Positions 9,598 to 18,332 are shown, counted from the first letter of the stretch. The stretch is 64,000 nucleotides of DNA from Nocardioides guangzhouensis (GCF_004519545.1 NZ_SDKM01000001.1:186001-250000); one strand, 5' to 3'. Notes: a model not told the origin generated them from the sequence alone. Numbers and translations: made by a program.

Positions 9598-10092
9598 TCA
9601 CGCTTGCTGCCGGGCGCGAACGGCTTCACGGTCCGGGCTGGTCGCCATGGTCGCCGACGGTGCGGTGCGGGGCCAGGTCCAGGCGAACCGCACGATGAGG
9701 GCGAGAAGGATCAATTCCAATACGATGCCAAGGCCGTAGAAGTACAGCCAGGACTCGCCCACCGCGTTGAATGCCGTGACGGGAACGTAGAGCGAGGCCA
9801 CGATCAGGTTCGTGATGCGGTTCGCCCGGGCGGGCAGCGTCATCGACGACACGACCATGAGGATCGGGATGGCCACGAGGGTCAGGGCCGTGGTCGAAAA
9901 GGTCTGGGAGAGGTCGAACTCGAAGACCTTGCCGTCGAGGATGTCTTCGATGACGCCGGGCGTGAAGAAGTTGAGAATGTCCACGTAGGCATAGAGGAAC
10001 ATGAAGCTTGTCCACGTTGCGGCGAGCTTGGCTCTCACCGGGATCCGCTGGTCTTCCAGTGTGGCGGTGGTGGGTTGACGTGTTCTCATCAT
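9598..10092 (-). CDS. DUF6326-like membrane protein
   Basis: A 164-residue protein with four hydrophobic helices. It begins with a short basic leader, then a helix containing FMFLYAYVDILNFFTPG, then an EDILDGKVFEF loop and three more helices. The YVDILNFFxPG segment followed by the acidic loop is what I associate with DUF6326, of unknown function. Two adjacent ATGs (10092, 10089) share one GGAG site; the second has the better spacing. It is divergent from the two-component pair at 10252, and the shared 160-bp gap could couple their expression. Confidence 0.75.
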   Translation of the reverse strand: MMRTRQPTTATLEDQRIPVRAKLAATWTSFMFLYAYVDILNFFTPGVIEDILDGKVFEFDLSQTFSTTALTLVAIPILMVVSSMTLPARANRITNLIVASLYVPVTAFNAVGESWLYFYGLGIVLELILLALIVRFAWTWPRTAPSATMATSPDREAVRARQQA

Positions 10093-10239
10093 GGGCTCCG
10101 TTGTTGTGGTGAGGATCGGAAGGTCCACGATCGCTGGGTCCGGCGGCGGGCGCCTCGGCCCGGAGGCTGGGGTTCGCCTGGCCGATGGCATGGTCTCTCT
10201 CTCGTTCTTTCGGCGGGTACGCCGAGGCGCACCGATCCC

Positions 10240-10245
10240 TAGGCT
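10240..10245 (+). promoter_or_regulatory. -10 element of a leaderless promoter for the histidine kinase
   Basis: TAGGCT lies exactly six bases before the GTG at 10252, the spacing at which actinobacterial transcription starts on the first base of the start codon. No separate ribosome site is seen. Confidence 0.5.
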
Positions 10246-10251
10246 GGAGCC

Positions 10252-11391
10252 GTGGTCACTGTCCGGCGCTCCATCTGGCATGAGCCGCGGCCTGCTGACG
10301 CCCCACCCATCGGTCGTCTCGACTGGCTGCTGGTGGGCGTGTTCGCGGCCGCCGCCCTGGTCGAGGGCATCGTGCGGCCGGGCTTGGCCTGGCGACCCCT
10401 TGTGACGGTGCTCGCCCTGGCGCTGATGCCTGCCCTGCTCTGGCGGCGGGGCCGCCCCCTGATGGCCGCCCTGGTCGGGTGGGGCGTCGCCGGGCTGCTC
10501 TCGGTCCTCCAGCTGACTGCGCACGCCGGGGACCTCGGCCTCTACTCCATGATGGCCGTCCTGATCCTGCTCTACTCCCTGGTGCGGTGGGGCTCGGGAC
10601 GGGAGATGGTCTTGGGGACGGTGTTCGTGACAGTCGTCGTCGCGCTGGGCATGTACGCCTCCTCTGCGGGCTGGGCCGACGTTTTCGGCGGGAGCGTCCT
10701 CTTGCTGTTGTTCGTCGCCCTCGCGGCGGTGTTCCGCTACCGCGCGGACCTCTGGCATCGCCAGCAGCGCGAGATCCGCAACCAGGAGCGGGTGGCGCTG
10801 GCGCGCGAGCTGCACGACACCGTGGCCCACCACGTCTCGGCCATCGCGGTGCAGGCGCAGGCCGGTGGCGTGGTCGCCGGCATCCAGCCAGAGAAGGCTG
10901 CCGAGGTCCTGGCCGCGATCGAGTCTGAAGCGTCGCGAACCCTGGCGGAGATGAGATCCATGGTGCGGGTGCTGCGTGAGGAGGAAGCCGTCGCCTACTC
11001 ACCGCAGCCGGGTGTCGCGGACCTGCCTGCTCTGGCGCGCGCCGACGCGACGCCCACCGTCGAGGTCTCGCTGGACGGTTCGTTGACCCGGCTGGCACGG
11101 CCCGTGGATGCCGCGCTCTACCGGCTCGCGCAGGAGTCGCTGACCAACGCCGTACGGCACGCCCGGAGCGCGACCCGCGTCGGGATCGACGTACGCCGGG
11201 AGGGCGACGCCGTCAGGCTGCGTGTCAGCGACGATGGACAGACCGAGCCGGGGCCTGCCCCGGAGCCTGGGTTCGGCCTGCTGGGCATGGCCGAACGCGC
11301 CCAGCTCCTCGGCGGATCGCTCTCCGCGGGGCCGGGGCCCGAGGGTGGCTGGGTGGTCGAGGCCGTGCTGCCGGTGGAGGCGCTGGCATGA
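10252..11391 (+). CDS. NarL-type sensor histidine kinase
   Basis: A 379-residue kinase. Five or six hydrophobic segments occupy residues 22-162. They are followed by a HisKA_3 dimerisation domain with phospho-acceptor His188 in LARELHDTVAHHVS, and a HATPase domain with an N-box (QESLTNAVRHA), a DDG motif and a GFGLLGMAER G-box. The stimulus is unknown, since the input domain is only membrane helices. The response-regulator gene overlaps its stop by 4 bp. GTG start as explained for the promoter. Confidence 0.92.
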   Translation: MVTVRRSIWHEPRPADAPPIGRLDWLLVGVFAAAALVEGIVRPGLAWRPLVTVLALALMPALLWRRGRPLMAALVGWGVAGLLSVLQLTAHAGDLGLYSMMAVLILLYSLVRWGSGREMVLGTVFVTVVVALGMYASSAGWADVFGGSVLLLLFVALAAVFRYRADLWHRQQREIRNQERVALARELHDTVAHHVSAIAVQAQAGGVVAGIQPEKAAEVLAAIESEASRTLAEMRSMVRVLREEEAVAYSPQPGVADLPALARADATPTVEVSLDGSLTRLARPVDAALYRLAQESLTNAVRHARSATRVGIDVRREGDAVRLRVSDDGQTEPGPAPEPGFGLLGMAERAQLLGGSLSAGPGPEGGWVVEAVLPVEALA

Positions 11392-12044
11392 GCATCCGCG
11401 TCGTCGTAGCCGACGACCAGGACTTGGTCCGGACCGGGCTGGTGATGATCCTCGGCGCGCAACCCGACCTCGAGGTCGTGGGAGAAGCAGCAGACGGGCT
11501 CGCAGCGCTCGACATGGCGAACCGGCTGCGTCCCGATGTCCTCCTCGTCGACATCCGGATGCCCGGGCTCGACGGCGTCGAGGTGACGCGCCACCTGGCC
11601 GGGCCAGACGTGACGGACCCGATGGCGGTCGTCGTGATCACCACCTTCGACCTCGATGAGTACGTCCTCGGCGCCCTACGCGCCGGCGCCCGCGGCTTCC
11701 TGCTCAAAGACGCCGGGCCGGAGCTCCTCGTGCAGGCCATCCACGCGGCGGCCAACGGGGACGCGCTGATCGCCCCCAACGTCACCCGCCGGCTGCTGGC
11801 GACCTTCGCCGACCAGGCGCCGGTGGTACCGGTCCAGCCCATCGACCCGCTCACCGAGCGCGAGGAGGAGGTGCTCGCGCTGGTGGCACGGGGCCGGACC
11901 AACGCCGAGATCGCCACAGAGCTCTTCGTCGGCCTGAGCACGGTCAAGACCCACGTCGCATCGTTGATGACCAAGCTCGGCGCCCGCAACCGCGTCGAGA
12001 TCGCGATGTGGGCATACGACACCAGACGCGTGAGAGCCGACTAG
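11388..12044 (+). CDS. NarL/LuxR-type response regulator
   Basis: A 218-residue regulator: a receiver domain with the acidic pair at 9-10 and phospho-acceptor Asp55 (VLLVDIRMPG), then a LuxR helix-turn-helix at about 150-205 (LTEREEEVLALVARG, STVKTHVASLMTKLG). It is translationally coupled to the kinase through an ATGA overlap and is its obvious partner. The target may include the divergent membrane gene at 9598-10092. Its stop codon abuts the decayed insertion sequence. Confidence 0.93.
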   Translation: MSIRVVVADDQDLVRTGLVMILGAQPDLEVVGEAADGLAALDMANRLRPDVLLVDIRMPGLDGVEVTRHLAGPDVTDPMAVVVITTFDLDEYVLGALRAGARGFLLKDAGPELLVQAIHAAANGDALIAPNVTRRLLATFADQAPVVPVQPIDPLTEREEEVLALVARGRTNAEIATELFVGLSTVKTHVASLMTKLGARNRVEIAMWAYDTRRVRAD

Positions 12045-12360
12045 TGGGGGATCTTGACCGGCCGACCATCGGTGGTCGAGTCGAGCTGGAAGTCGATGGC
12101 CCACACCATGTTCGGGCCGGTCGCGGACGGCACCGGCCGCACCGTGGAGGACCCGACCCGCGTGCGGCGACGCTTCAAGACCACACGGAGGCCTTCCTCG
12201 CGCCGCAGCCGCTGGATCCCAGGTCTGCTCGCTGACGCCCAACTGGCGCGCGACCTCGGCGGTATTGGCGCCCTGGGCGAGCAGCCGGTCAGCCTCGGTC
12301 AGCTTCCGGACCACCTGCTCAGGCAGTGTGCCGCTTCCTCTTCGTCGACAGGGTGTAAGC
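12045..12360 (-). pseudogene. IS3-family transposase remnant (OrfA start fused to OrfB fragment)
   Basis: Read on the minus strand, the right part encodes an IS3 OrfA N-terminus (PEQVVRKLTEADRLLAQG, then VARQLGVSEQT). The left part encodes an OrfB fragment (GIQRLRREEGLRV, then MVWAIDFQLDSTTDGRPVK). OrfA has an extra base just before PEQ, giving an in-frame stop. The sequence between SEQT and the OrfB fragment is missing, so an internal deletion joined the two. The element is inactive. It lies directly against the stop of the response regulator. Confidence 0.75.
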
Positions 12361-12541
12361 CTTCCCGCCCGCTCCCGCAGGCTGCAAGGACTCTCACAAT
12401 CGATGGACCGACTAACCGGGGTCACGCCATGAGCATGCGAGTCGACGCGCACTGGACGACGTCGATGGTGTGGACCCGTCCGGCGTTGTTCCTCCCGTTC
12501 AAGACCCGGGTGTGGGTGCCGGCCAACTTGGCCGTGGTGCT
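12361..12541. other. Intergenic remainder next to the IS remnant
   Basis: About 180 bases with no recognisable gene. A short minus-strand frame could be further transposon debris, but I cannot assign it. Confidence 0.3.
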
Positions 12542-13951
12542 TCAGTCGGGCCGCTGCTCGGCGACCCACACGGCGCCGTCGGATCCCTTCCAAGCCACGT
12601 GCATGAGGTCGTTGGTGTCGAGGTAGGTGCCCGCGAATCGTCGGGTACCGGCTCCCATCGGGGCGAGTGTCGTGGCTTCGGACCAGGTGCCGTCGGTGCC
12701 GCGCGTGCGCAGGGTGGGATCCCAGTGTTCGAAGTTGTAGGACGGGGTTTCCTGCCAGTGGACGACGACGCGTCGGTCGGAGGTGATGTGTGCCCCTGGC
12801 CACGCTGCCTGACGGTTTCGCGGCGAAAGGCGGGTTGCGGGACTCCAGCCGCTGCTGCCGCGGACCCGGATGCCGATGTAGCGCCGGTGCTCGGGCCACG
12901 GAAGCAGGGAGCCGGCGGGTGCGGTCCAGGTCAGGGTTCGCAGGCCGGCTGCGGCGGCGAGGTCGTAGGAGTCGATGTGGCGTCCCTTCGTCATGACCGT
13001 TGGCTTGGTCCAGCGGCCTGCGCTGCTCCGGGACGCCACCGTGACCGGCCCGTAGCCTGCGTAGTCCCACGCGATGCTGGCCCGCCCGCCCGGGACGGCG
13101 GCCACGTCGGCGCGGTTGGCCTCCTCCGTGGGGGCCGTGATCCGCTCGACCTCAGACCAGCCGGTGCCGGGGATGTGGGTGCGGGCGCGCAGCGCCTGCA
13201 GGCGGGGGTGACCGGGTCGGGTGAAGATCCCGGTCCAGGCGACGGTGACCTCGCCTGTGGGTGCCGCGTCGAGGGCGACGGATCGGACGCGGGTGCCGGT
13301 ACCGGTCAGGAAGCGGGGTTGCGACCAGGTTCCGCCGGCGGGGCGATGGGCGATCACCAACCGCAACGGTTCGCCGGCGCCGACGCGGCGCTGCACCCAG
13401 GCGGCCGTGATGTTGCCTGCTCCGTCGATCGTCAGGCCGAAGTCGTAGGTGTGGCTCCCGGGCGGGTTGACCCTCACGGGCGTGTCCCAGATGCCGTCCG
13501 GGCTGCGGGTGACGGTCCACAGGTCTGGCAGGTACATCGGGTCACGCCACCGCCAGTAGCCGACGGTCAGCTCGCCTGATTCGGCCAACAGCAGTGTTGG
13601 GCTGGGGTCTGACTCCAGACTTGCGGACGCGTTGGGGTCCAACGCGAGCGGGTCGTTCCAGACGCCAGTGTCTGGATCCTTCGTGCTGGCGTACAGGCCG
13701 GTGCCGCCGTCTGGGAACCAGGTGACCGTGGTACGGCCGCTGGGCTCGGCAAAGACCTGGGCTTCCTCAGGGCGGAGATCCGCCGGCACGACCAGTTCGG
13801 GTGTTGCCCAGATCGGATCGGCCGCGGTGACCCGAAGGGACCGGCTGGCGGTGATGCCGGTCGCTGGTGTGATGTCCAGGCACCCGGGCAGCAGAGCGGT
13901 ACAGGTGACGAACGCAGCGGCGGCGTTGACCGTCAGCAGTCGCAGCGGCAT
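12542..13951 (-). CDS. Secreted BNR/sialidase-like beta-propeller lipoprotein
   Basis: A 469-residue exported protein. It has an N-terminal hydrophobic signal (about 5-24) ending in ALLPGC, an acceptable but not ideal lipobox, so it may be lipid-anchored. The rest is a run of repeated blocks of about 50 residues with conserved W, GxxTVxW and SRSSxGxWTxP-like motifs. This resembles the blades of BNR/Asp-box propellers found in sialidase-like and carbohydrate-binding proteins. I see no catalytic sialidase residues, so the function is open. The upstream intergenic region contains the long perfect inverted repeat. Confidence 0.75.
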   Translation of the reverse strand: MPLRLLTVNAAAAFVTCTALLPGCLDITPATGITASRSLRVTAADPIWATPELVVPADLRPEEAQVFAEPSGRTTVTWFPDGGTGLYASTKDPDTGVWNDPLALDPNASASLESDPSPTLLLAESGELTVGYWRWRDPMYLPDLWTVTRSPDGIWDTPVRVNPPGSHTYDFGLTIDGAGNITAAWVQRRVGAGEPLRLVIAHRPAGGTWSQPRFLTGTGTRVRSVALDAAPTGEVTVAWTGIFTRPGHPRLQALRARTHIPGTGWSEVERITAPTEEANRADVAAVPGGRASIAWDYAGYGPVTVASRSSAGRWTKPTVMTKGRHIDSYDLAAAAGLRTLTWTAPAGSLLPWPEHRRYIGIRVRGSSGWSPATRLSPRNRQAAWPGAHITSDRRVVVHWQETPSYNFEHWDPTLRTRGTDGTWSEATTLAPMGAGTRRFAGTYLDTNDLMHVAWKGSDGAVWVAEQRPD

Positions 13952-14004
13952 CGGCCCTCCCGCGCGTCAGCGAGGCTCGAGCTTCGAGCACATCCAGAAT
14001 GCCC

Positions 14005-14060
14005 GGGCTGCTCAGCCCGGTCCATCCGCAGAGTTGCGGATGGACCGGGCTGAGCAGCCC
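14005..14060. repeat. Perfect 26-bp inverted repeat with 4-base loop
   Basis: Arms 14005-14030 and 14035-14060 are exact reverse complements around GAGT. Each arm contains a smaller inverted repeat (GGGCT-GCTC-AGCCC), so alternative cruciforms are possible. It lies 54-109 bp before the start of the minus-strand lipoprotein gene and upstream of the PadR gene. It has no adjacent T-run, so a simple terminator is not the obvious reading. Confidence 0.8.
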
Positions 14061-14127
14061 ACTTGAGAAATGATCACAGCAGCACCGGTCCGGGCCGGGT
14101 GCGCCGGACCGCAGCGTCCGTGCAGCC

Positions 14128-14163
14128 ACGGGGCCGACCACGGGGCCGACCACGGGGCCGACC
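14128..14163. repeat. Three perfect tandem copies of a 12-bp unit
   Basis: The unit ACGGGGCCGACC is repeated at 14128, 14140 and 14152. The array runs into an 18-base stretch (14156-14173) that also occurs at 12060-12077 inside the IS3 remnant. Confidence 0.8.
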
Positions 14164-14274
14164 ATCGGTGGTCCAGGTGGTCTCCGGATCGCAGGGCGAC
14201 GCCAGCAGCCCGCAGCTTCTGCCCGGGCTGCCTGTCCAGATGGGCCCCGCCCAGGGGTTGACCGGGCATCTGCC

Positions 14275-14315
14275 TTGCGCTGGCGCACCGCCCGACGTAC
14301 GCTCACGATATATCG
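14275..14315 (+). promoter_or_regulatory. Promoter and palindromic operator of the PadR gene
   Basis: A TTGCGC -35-like and TACGCT -10-like hexamer are separated by 17 bases (14275-14280 and 14298-14303). The 10-bp palindrome CGATATATCG (14306-14315) lies at the expected transcription start. An AT-rich palindrome at this place fits autorepression by the PadR protein; this is inference. Confidence 0.5.
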
Positions 14316-14380
14316 CGACAGTGCGACGACAGTCACCAATCGTCGTCCACGCGCCCCGGCAGACACATGGGAGTACGGAC

Positions 14381-15076
14381 GTGGGATCCAAGGGATACAA
14401 CCGACAGTGGGCGCGCCACGGCGAGCAGCAGTGGCACCAGCACGGCCGTCGCGGCGGGGCGGGCGGCCCGTGGGGTGGCTGGGGACCGGGCGGCTTCGGC
14501 CGGCCGGGCAATCCGGGACCGCCGCCGTGGGTGGCCGGCCTGTTCGGCCTGGCCCAGGCCGAGCCCGGGCGGGGGCCGCGGGTCCGCCGCGGCGACGTGC
14601 GGTCCGCGATCCTCGACGTGGTGCACACGGCGCAGCAGAACGGCGAGGAGATCAACGGCTACCAGGTCATCCAGAAGATCAGCGAACGCAGCAATGGCGC
14701 CTGGCGGCCGAGTCCGGGCTCGGTGTATCCGACCATCCAGCAGCTCGAGGACGAGGAGCTGCTCCAGACCGTCGAGCTGAGCAGCCGCCGCAGCCTCAAG
14801 CTGACGGCCGCGGGCGAGCAGTACGTCACCGACCACGCCGACCAGCTGACGGCGGTGTGGGCGCCGTTCGCGGATCCGGACGGAGCGGACACGGGCGGCT
14901 TCGGCGACCTACGCCCCGAGATCGGCCAGCTCATGGGGGCGGTGTGGCAGATCGTCAGCACCGGCAGTGACGCCCAGCGGCGGGCTGCCGTCGGGATCCT
15001 CGTCGAGACCCGCCGCAAGCTGTACGGCGTGCTCGCCGATGGCGACCCCGACCAGGACACGGCCGAGGACGCATGA
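14381..15076 (+). CDS. PadR-family transcriptional regulator
   Basis: A 231-residue protein. A long Gly/Pro/His-rich N-terminus (to about residue 65) precedes a PadR winged helix: RRGDVRSAILDVV, GYQVIQKISERSNGAWRPS, PGSVYPTIQQLEDEELLQ. A C-terminal helical part for dimerisation follows. The GTG at 14381 is chosen because GGGAG lies about eight bases upstream and the earlier frame is junk-like. It overlaps the DUF1707 gene by 4 bp, so the two form an operon, probably autoregulated through the palindrome at 14306-14315. Confidence 0.88.
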   Translation: MGSKGYNRQWARHGEQQWHQHGRRGGAGGPWGGWGPGGFGRPGNPGPPPWVAGLFGLAQAEPGRGPRVRRGDVRSAILDVVHTAQQNGEEINGYQVIQKISERSNGAWRPSPGSVYPTIQQLEDEELLQTVELSSRRSLKLTAAGEQYVTDHADQLTAVWAPFADPDGADTGGFGDLRPEIGQLMGAVWQIVSTGSDAQRRAAVGILVETRRKLYGVLADGDPDQDTAEDA

Positions 15077-15501
15077 TGGACGACGACCAGCTGCGGATCA
15101 GTGACGCGGAGCGAGAGAGAGCCGCCGCCGACCTCGCCGAGCACTACACCCAGGGACGGCTCTCGACCGAGGAGCACGCCGAGCGGTCGGACCGGGTCTG
15201 GGCCGCACGCACCAAGGGCGACCTGCTCCCGATCTTCCGCGACCTGCCCGGTCCCTACGGCCCGCCCCGGGAAGCCGAACCCTGGGCACGGCCAACGGAA
15301 CGCGCCCACTGGTCGACCGGCCCGCGCCCGTGCGCCGGACGGCGCGACGCATCGGCTCCCGTAGTGGTCGTCCTCGTGGTCCTGCTCGGGATCACTGTGG
15401 CCATGCATGTGCCGGTGTTCCTGGCCGGGCTCCTGGTCGTGGCGTTCGTCCTGAGCCGGCACCGCCGGCGAGCCATGTGGGGTCGCCCCTCGCCGCGTTG
15501 A
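15073..15501 (+). CDS. DUF1707 membrane protein
   Basis: A 142-residue protein starting with the SHOCT-like DUF1707 domain (QLRISDAERERAAADLAEHYTQGRLS, abbreviated here to its pattern ISDAERExxxxxLxxHxxxGRL). Two hydrophobic segments (about 96-113 and 115-130) and a basic tail follow. It is coupled to the PadR gene by an ATGA overlap. DUF1707 is an actinobacterial domain of unknown role, often found with membrane-stress regulators. Confidence 0.85.
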   Translation: MMDDDQLRISDAERERAAADLAEHYTQGRLSTEEHAERSDRVWAARTKGDLLPIFRDLPGPYGPPREAEPWARPTERAHWSTGPRPCAGRRDASAPVVVVLVVLLGITVAMHVPVFLAGLLVVAFVLSRHRRRAMWGRPSPR

Positions 15502-15730
15502 CGGGCGGAACCCCAACCCAACAGACGTCGCCACGTCCGAGAGAGGCCCAGACCGGCGCCAGCACATCCACAACCTGCCGACCAACAGGTGCCGGAGGAC
15601 CGGCGCGTGACTGCGCGCCGAACCGGTGCGACGCTTCGACTTCGACTCGCCGAGCGGGAGCGAGACCCTGGCGGGTGAGGTCCAGAGTCCGAGGGCGTCG
15701 ACGTCTGCCGCCGAACGTCTGCAGGGACAC

Positions 15731-17599
15731 CTACGAGGCGGACACGCCCGTGCCCGGACTGAGCTGTCCCAACACTTCCAGGATCCGACTTGCATCGGCA
15801 GCAAAGGTCTCGGGGCTCATCCGAAGCGCATTACGCCTCGAAAGCCCGGCCAACGATGGTGGGAGTTGGCCCGGGCTCGGCATTGGTGCCCCGTCGATGA
15901 GGATCGGGACCACGCGCTTTCCGAGTTCCAACGCAAGCTCGACTTCCTGTCGAACGTGGTCGGCGGGGTCATCGAGTCGCCGCCGTCCAGAGCCGGACTC
16001 GAAATCCAGCCACTGCGGCCCGATCAGGACGAGCACCGCCATGGCGTGCTCGATCCCGGTCCGGAGAGCGTCGGGGTATGTATCGCCGACCTTGATGCTG
16101 TCGACGTCGAGAAACACTTGACCGGAACCCAATGCGTTGCGCAGGAAGTCTCCGAGTCGGGCCGCCACATGCGCGGCATCGGACCGTCGATACGAGATGT
16201 AGACACGTCCGCCTCCACTCCCTTCGGTCGGTATTGGTGCTTCACGTGGGAGCTCGCTGGGCTCGGTCGCAAGGGGTAGTCCAGCCGTCGACCAGCGCAG
16301 CTCCAGCTTCTGCAGCAACCTCTCGCGCTCGGGCCCTGCTCCGATGTTGCGAGCCAGTTCGACGAACTCCTGGTCATTGGAGCACTTGAGGACTATCGAT
16401 GGAACCTCCTCCTGCAGAACGCGCAGTGTCTCCTCCGCAGGAGCTTTCCCGACCATCTCGGTATTGAGGTTGTAAGAGATGAACACCGCCTTGATGACGG
16501 CGAGTTCCTCGTCGTCCAGATTCGCCCCACCTCCGCGCAGCAGTCGCCGTGCTTCAACGAAGTCGAGGCACTCCTGGAAGAGGTCGGCGCCTCTTCGACG
16601 CCAGATCGACTCCATGGCGTCGGGGTAGTACATCTGCAGGATCAAGGCGCGCAGAAGACTCTCGGCGCCTATGTCGCGCCATTCTTGGTCGAGCTGGTAG
16701 GCAAGAACGAAGTTGTTGATGAAGCGTTTGATCCTGCGCGGGTTTCGTCCGCTCCTGTCGATGACAAAGTTGCGCTCGGAGGACTCAACGAGTCCTCCGA
16801 TGTTGGCCGTCGTCAGGTAGTCATCGATGAGGGCCTGGGCAAGGTCGTCGGTGGGGGGAGTTATTCCGTAGGAGAACTGGACGATCTTCTCGAGGTAGTC
16901 GAGGGCCGTCACCTCGTCCTCGTAGCCCAGTTCTCCGGAGATGGCTCGAGAGATGATCTGCTTGTCGTATCCGATGACAAAGATGAACCCGGTCGCGTTC
17001 AAGTAGAGCTTCATGCCTTCGAAGACCTGCAGGACGCTGGCGGGCGAACACCGATCCAGGTCATCGATGAAGACCACAAGCAGCCGACGACCGACCCCCG
17101 AATCCCTGGACATCCAGTCATCCATCGTCGACTGCACAAGCGCCTGGATCTCGTTTCGAGTTTCCACATTGACTTGCATCTGACGCCAGAGCTCGTCGGC
17201 GAGGGACCTCACCCTGAGGACGTCCAGTACGAACATCACGGCCACACGGGAGACGGTCAACAGCCGTTTCCGCTTCATCGCCCGGCGCAGGATGTTGGTG
17301 TCGATCCTGTTCAACACCGACTTGATGAGGCTCTCAAGCACGTCCTTTCCTTCTGCGGTCCACGCGTTGAACCAGACAGTCTCGACATCGTCCCGGCGAT
17401 CCAGCTCAAGCTTGAGGCGCATCATCAACGAGCTCTTGCCCGACCCCCACCCGCCGTCCACACCGACGGTGAAAGGGGACGACTGGCGCGAGGTGATGAC
17501 CAGCTCGCTGAGACGCTGGCTGACATCATGGAACCCGAGCGCGTCGGAGCCAGACGTGCTGGGTTGGTCTCCGAGGAGTCGATACTCCTGACTCTCCAC
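15731..17599 (-). CDS. KAP-family P-loop NTPase fused to a C-terminal TIR domain
   Basis: A 622-residue two-part protein. Residues 20-350 are a KAP NTPase: Walker A GGWGSGKSS (49-57), the KAP-typical VWFNAWTAEG after it, Walker B VVFIDDLDRC (175-184) and an NPRRIKRFINNF segment at 286-297. Residues about 465-610 are a TIR domain: VYISYRRSD, VFLDVDSIKVG, IGPQWL, then DHVRQEVELAL. There Glu552 sits where NAD-cleaving TIR enzymes carry their catalytic glutamate. The GTG at 17599 is preferred over an ATG at 17650 because it stands six bases after CAGACT. The gene stands alone. An anti-phage or NAD-depleting role is inferred from the architecture. Confidence 0.85.
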   Translation of the reverse strand: MESQEYRLLGDQPSTSGSDALGFHDVSQRLSELVITSRQSSPFTVGVDGGWGSGKSSLMMRLKLELDRRDDVETVWFNAWTAEGKDVLESLIKSVLNRIDTNILRRAMKRKRLLTVSRVAVMFVLDVLRVRSLADELWRQMQVNVETRNEIQALVQSTMDDWMSRDSGVGRRLLVVFIDDLDRCSPASVLQVFEGMKLYLNATGFIFVIGYDKQIISRAISGELGYEDEVTALDYLEKIVQFSYGITPPTDDLAQALIDDYLTTANIGGLVESSERNFVIDRSGRNPRRIKRFINNFVLAYQLDQEWRDIGAESLLRALILQMYYPDAMESIWRRRGADLFQECLDFVEARRLLRGGGANLDDEELAVIKAVFISYNLNTEMVGKAPAEETLRVLQEEVPSIVLKCSNDQEFVELARNIGAGPERERLLQKLELRWSTAGLPLATEPSELPREAPIPTEGSGGGRVYISYRRSDAAHVAARLGDFLRNALGSGQVFLDVDSIKVGDTYPDALRTGIEHAMAVLVLIGPQWLDFESGSGRRRLDDPADHVRQEVELALELGKRVVPILIDGAPMPSPGQLPPSLAGLSRRNALRMSPETFAADASRILEVLGQLSPGTGVSAS

Positions 17600-17605
17600 G
17601 CGACC

Positions 17606-17635
17606 AGTCTGGCCTCGCCCGTCAGAACACGACAA
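17606..17635 (-). promoter_or_regulatory. Leaderless promoter of the KAP-TIR gene
   Basis: On the minus strand TTGTCG (17635-17630) and CAGACT (17611-17606) are separated by 18 bases, and the GTG follows the -10 by six bases. The same hexamers with the same spacing style occur before the molybdopterin oxidoreductase at 54.3 kb. Confidence 0.55.
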
Positions 17636-17759
17636 CCTGCGACTGGGCATACAGCGGCCGGACCGACACCTCCTCCACCAACAGGGCGAGCGCCTGGGTG
17701 GCGACGCCGCGGCCCCACCACTCGCGAACGTCCCGACGAGCCGGGACGGGGGCGCGAGA

Positions 17760-18332
17760 CTAGCCGACGGCCTGGATGACCGTCGCGCAGAAGTCAGCCG
17801 GATTGCCGACGTCCTTGATGATCACCTCCTCGAGGAACTCGTCGTCGTACGGGTCCGTCGGAGTACCACCGTTGTCCCACAACGCCTCGAAGCGGACGAG
17901 GGTCGCGCCGCGCGCAATCACCCGGCCGTCCTGGAGGTACACGACGCGCGCTGGTCTTTGCGAAATGATGGTCGAGGTGCCATCCCCGTTGTCCGTCACC
18001 TTCAGGTCCGCGAACCTGAGGTCGATCACCTGGGTCACGGACTCGCCGGTTGCCACGTTGGTCACCGTGCGAGCAACCTGCTCCAACGCCGCGTAGTAGT
18101 GCATACCGTCGGGGCCATGGACGGTGACCTTCGACCTGCCGTCCACCACGAAGACTTGCTCCAGCGTCAGGCCGGGCACGCCGCAGCTGTCCTCCTCGAC
18201 AAAGCTGAACTCGTTGTGGAACGCCTCCCACTCTCCAGGCGCCGCGGAGGCGGTGGCCTCGACGCCGAGCGCGGGGATGGCCAATCCTGCAAGCAATGCC
18301 GCGAAACTGGTGAGCGAACGAAGTCGGATCAT
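17760..18332 (-). CDS. Secreted protein of unknown function
   Basis: A 190-residue exported protein. It has a clear signal peptide (IRLRSLTSF, then a hydrophobic core, with likely cleavage after ASA near residue 30) and a mature part rich in beta-type sequence. Two cysteines (in SCGVPG and near the end, DFCATV) could form a disulphide. I do not recognise the family. AGAGGAG precedes the ATG. It is divergent from the BTAD-WD40 gene, and the heptamer array lies between them, so both may answer to the same regulator. Confidence 0.8.
   Translation of the reverse strand: MIRLRSLTSFAALLAGLAIPALGVEATASAAPGEWEAFHNEFSFVEEDSCGVPGLTLEQVFVVDGRSKVTVHGPDGMHYYAALEQVARTVTNVATGESVTQVIDLRFADLKVTDNGDGTSTIISQRPARVVYLQDGRVIARGATLVRFEALWDNGGTPTDPYDDEFLEEVIIKDVGNPADFCATVIQAVG

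Noticed and set aside
14128..14163. CRISPR-like short repeats
   Set aside because: Units are directly adjacent 12-mers with no spacers, and no cas-like gene is in the window.
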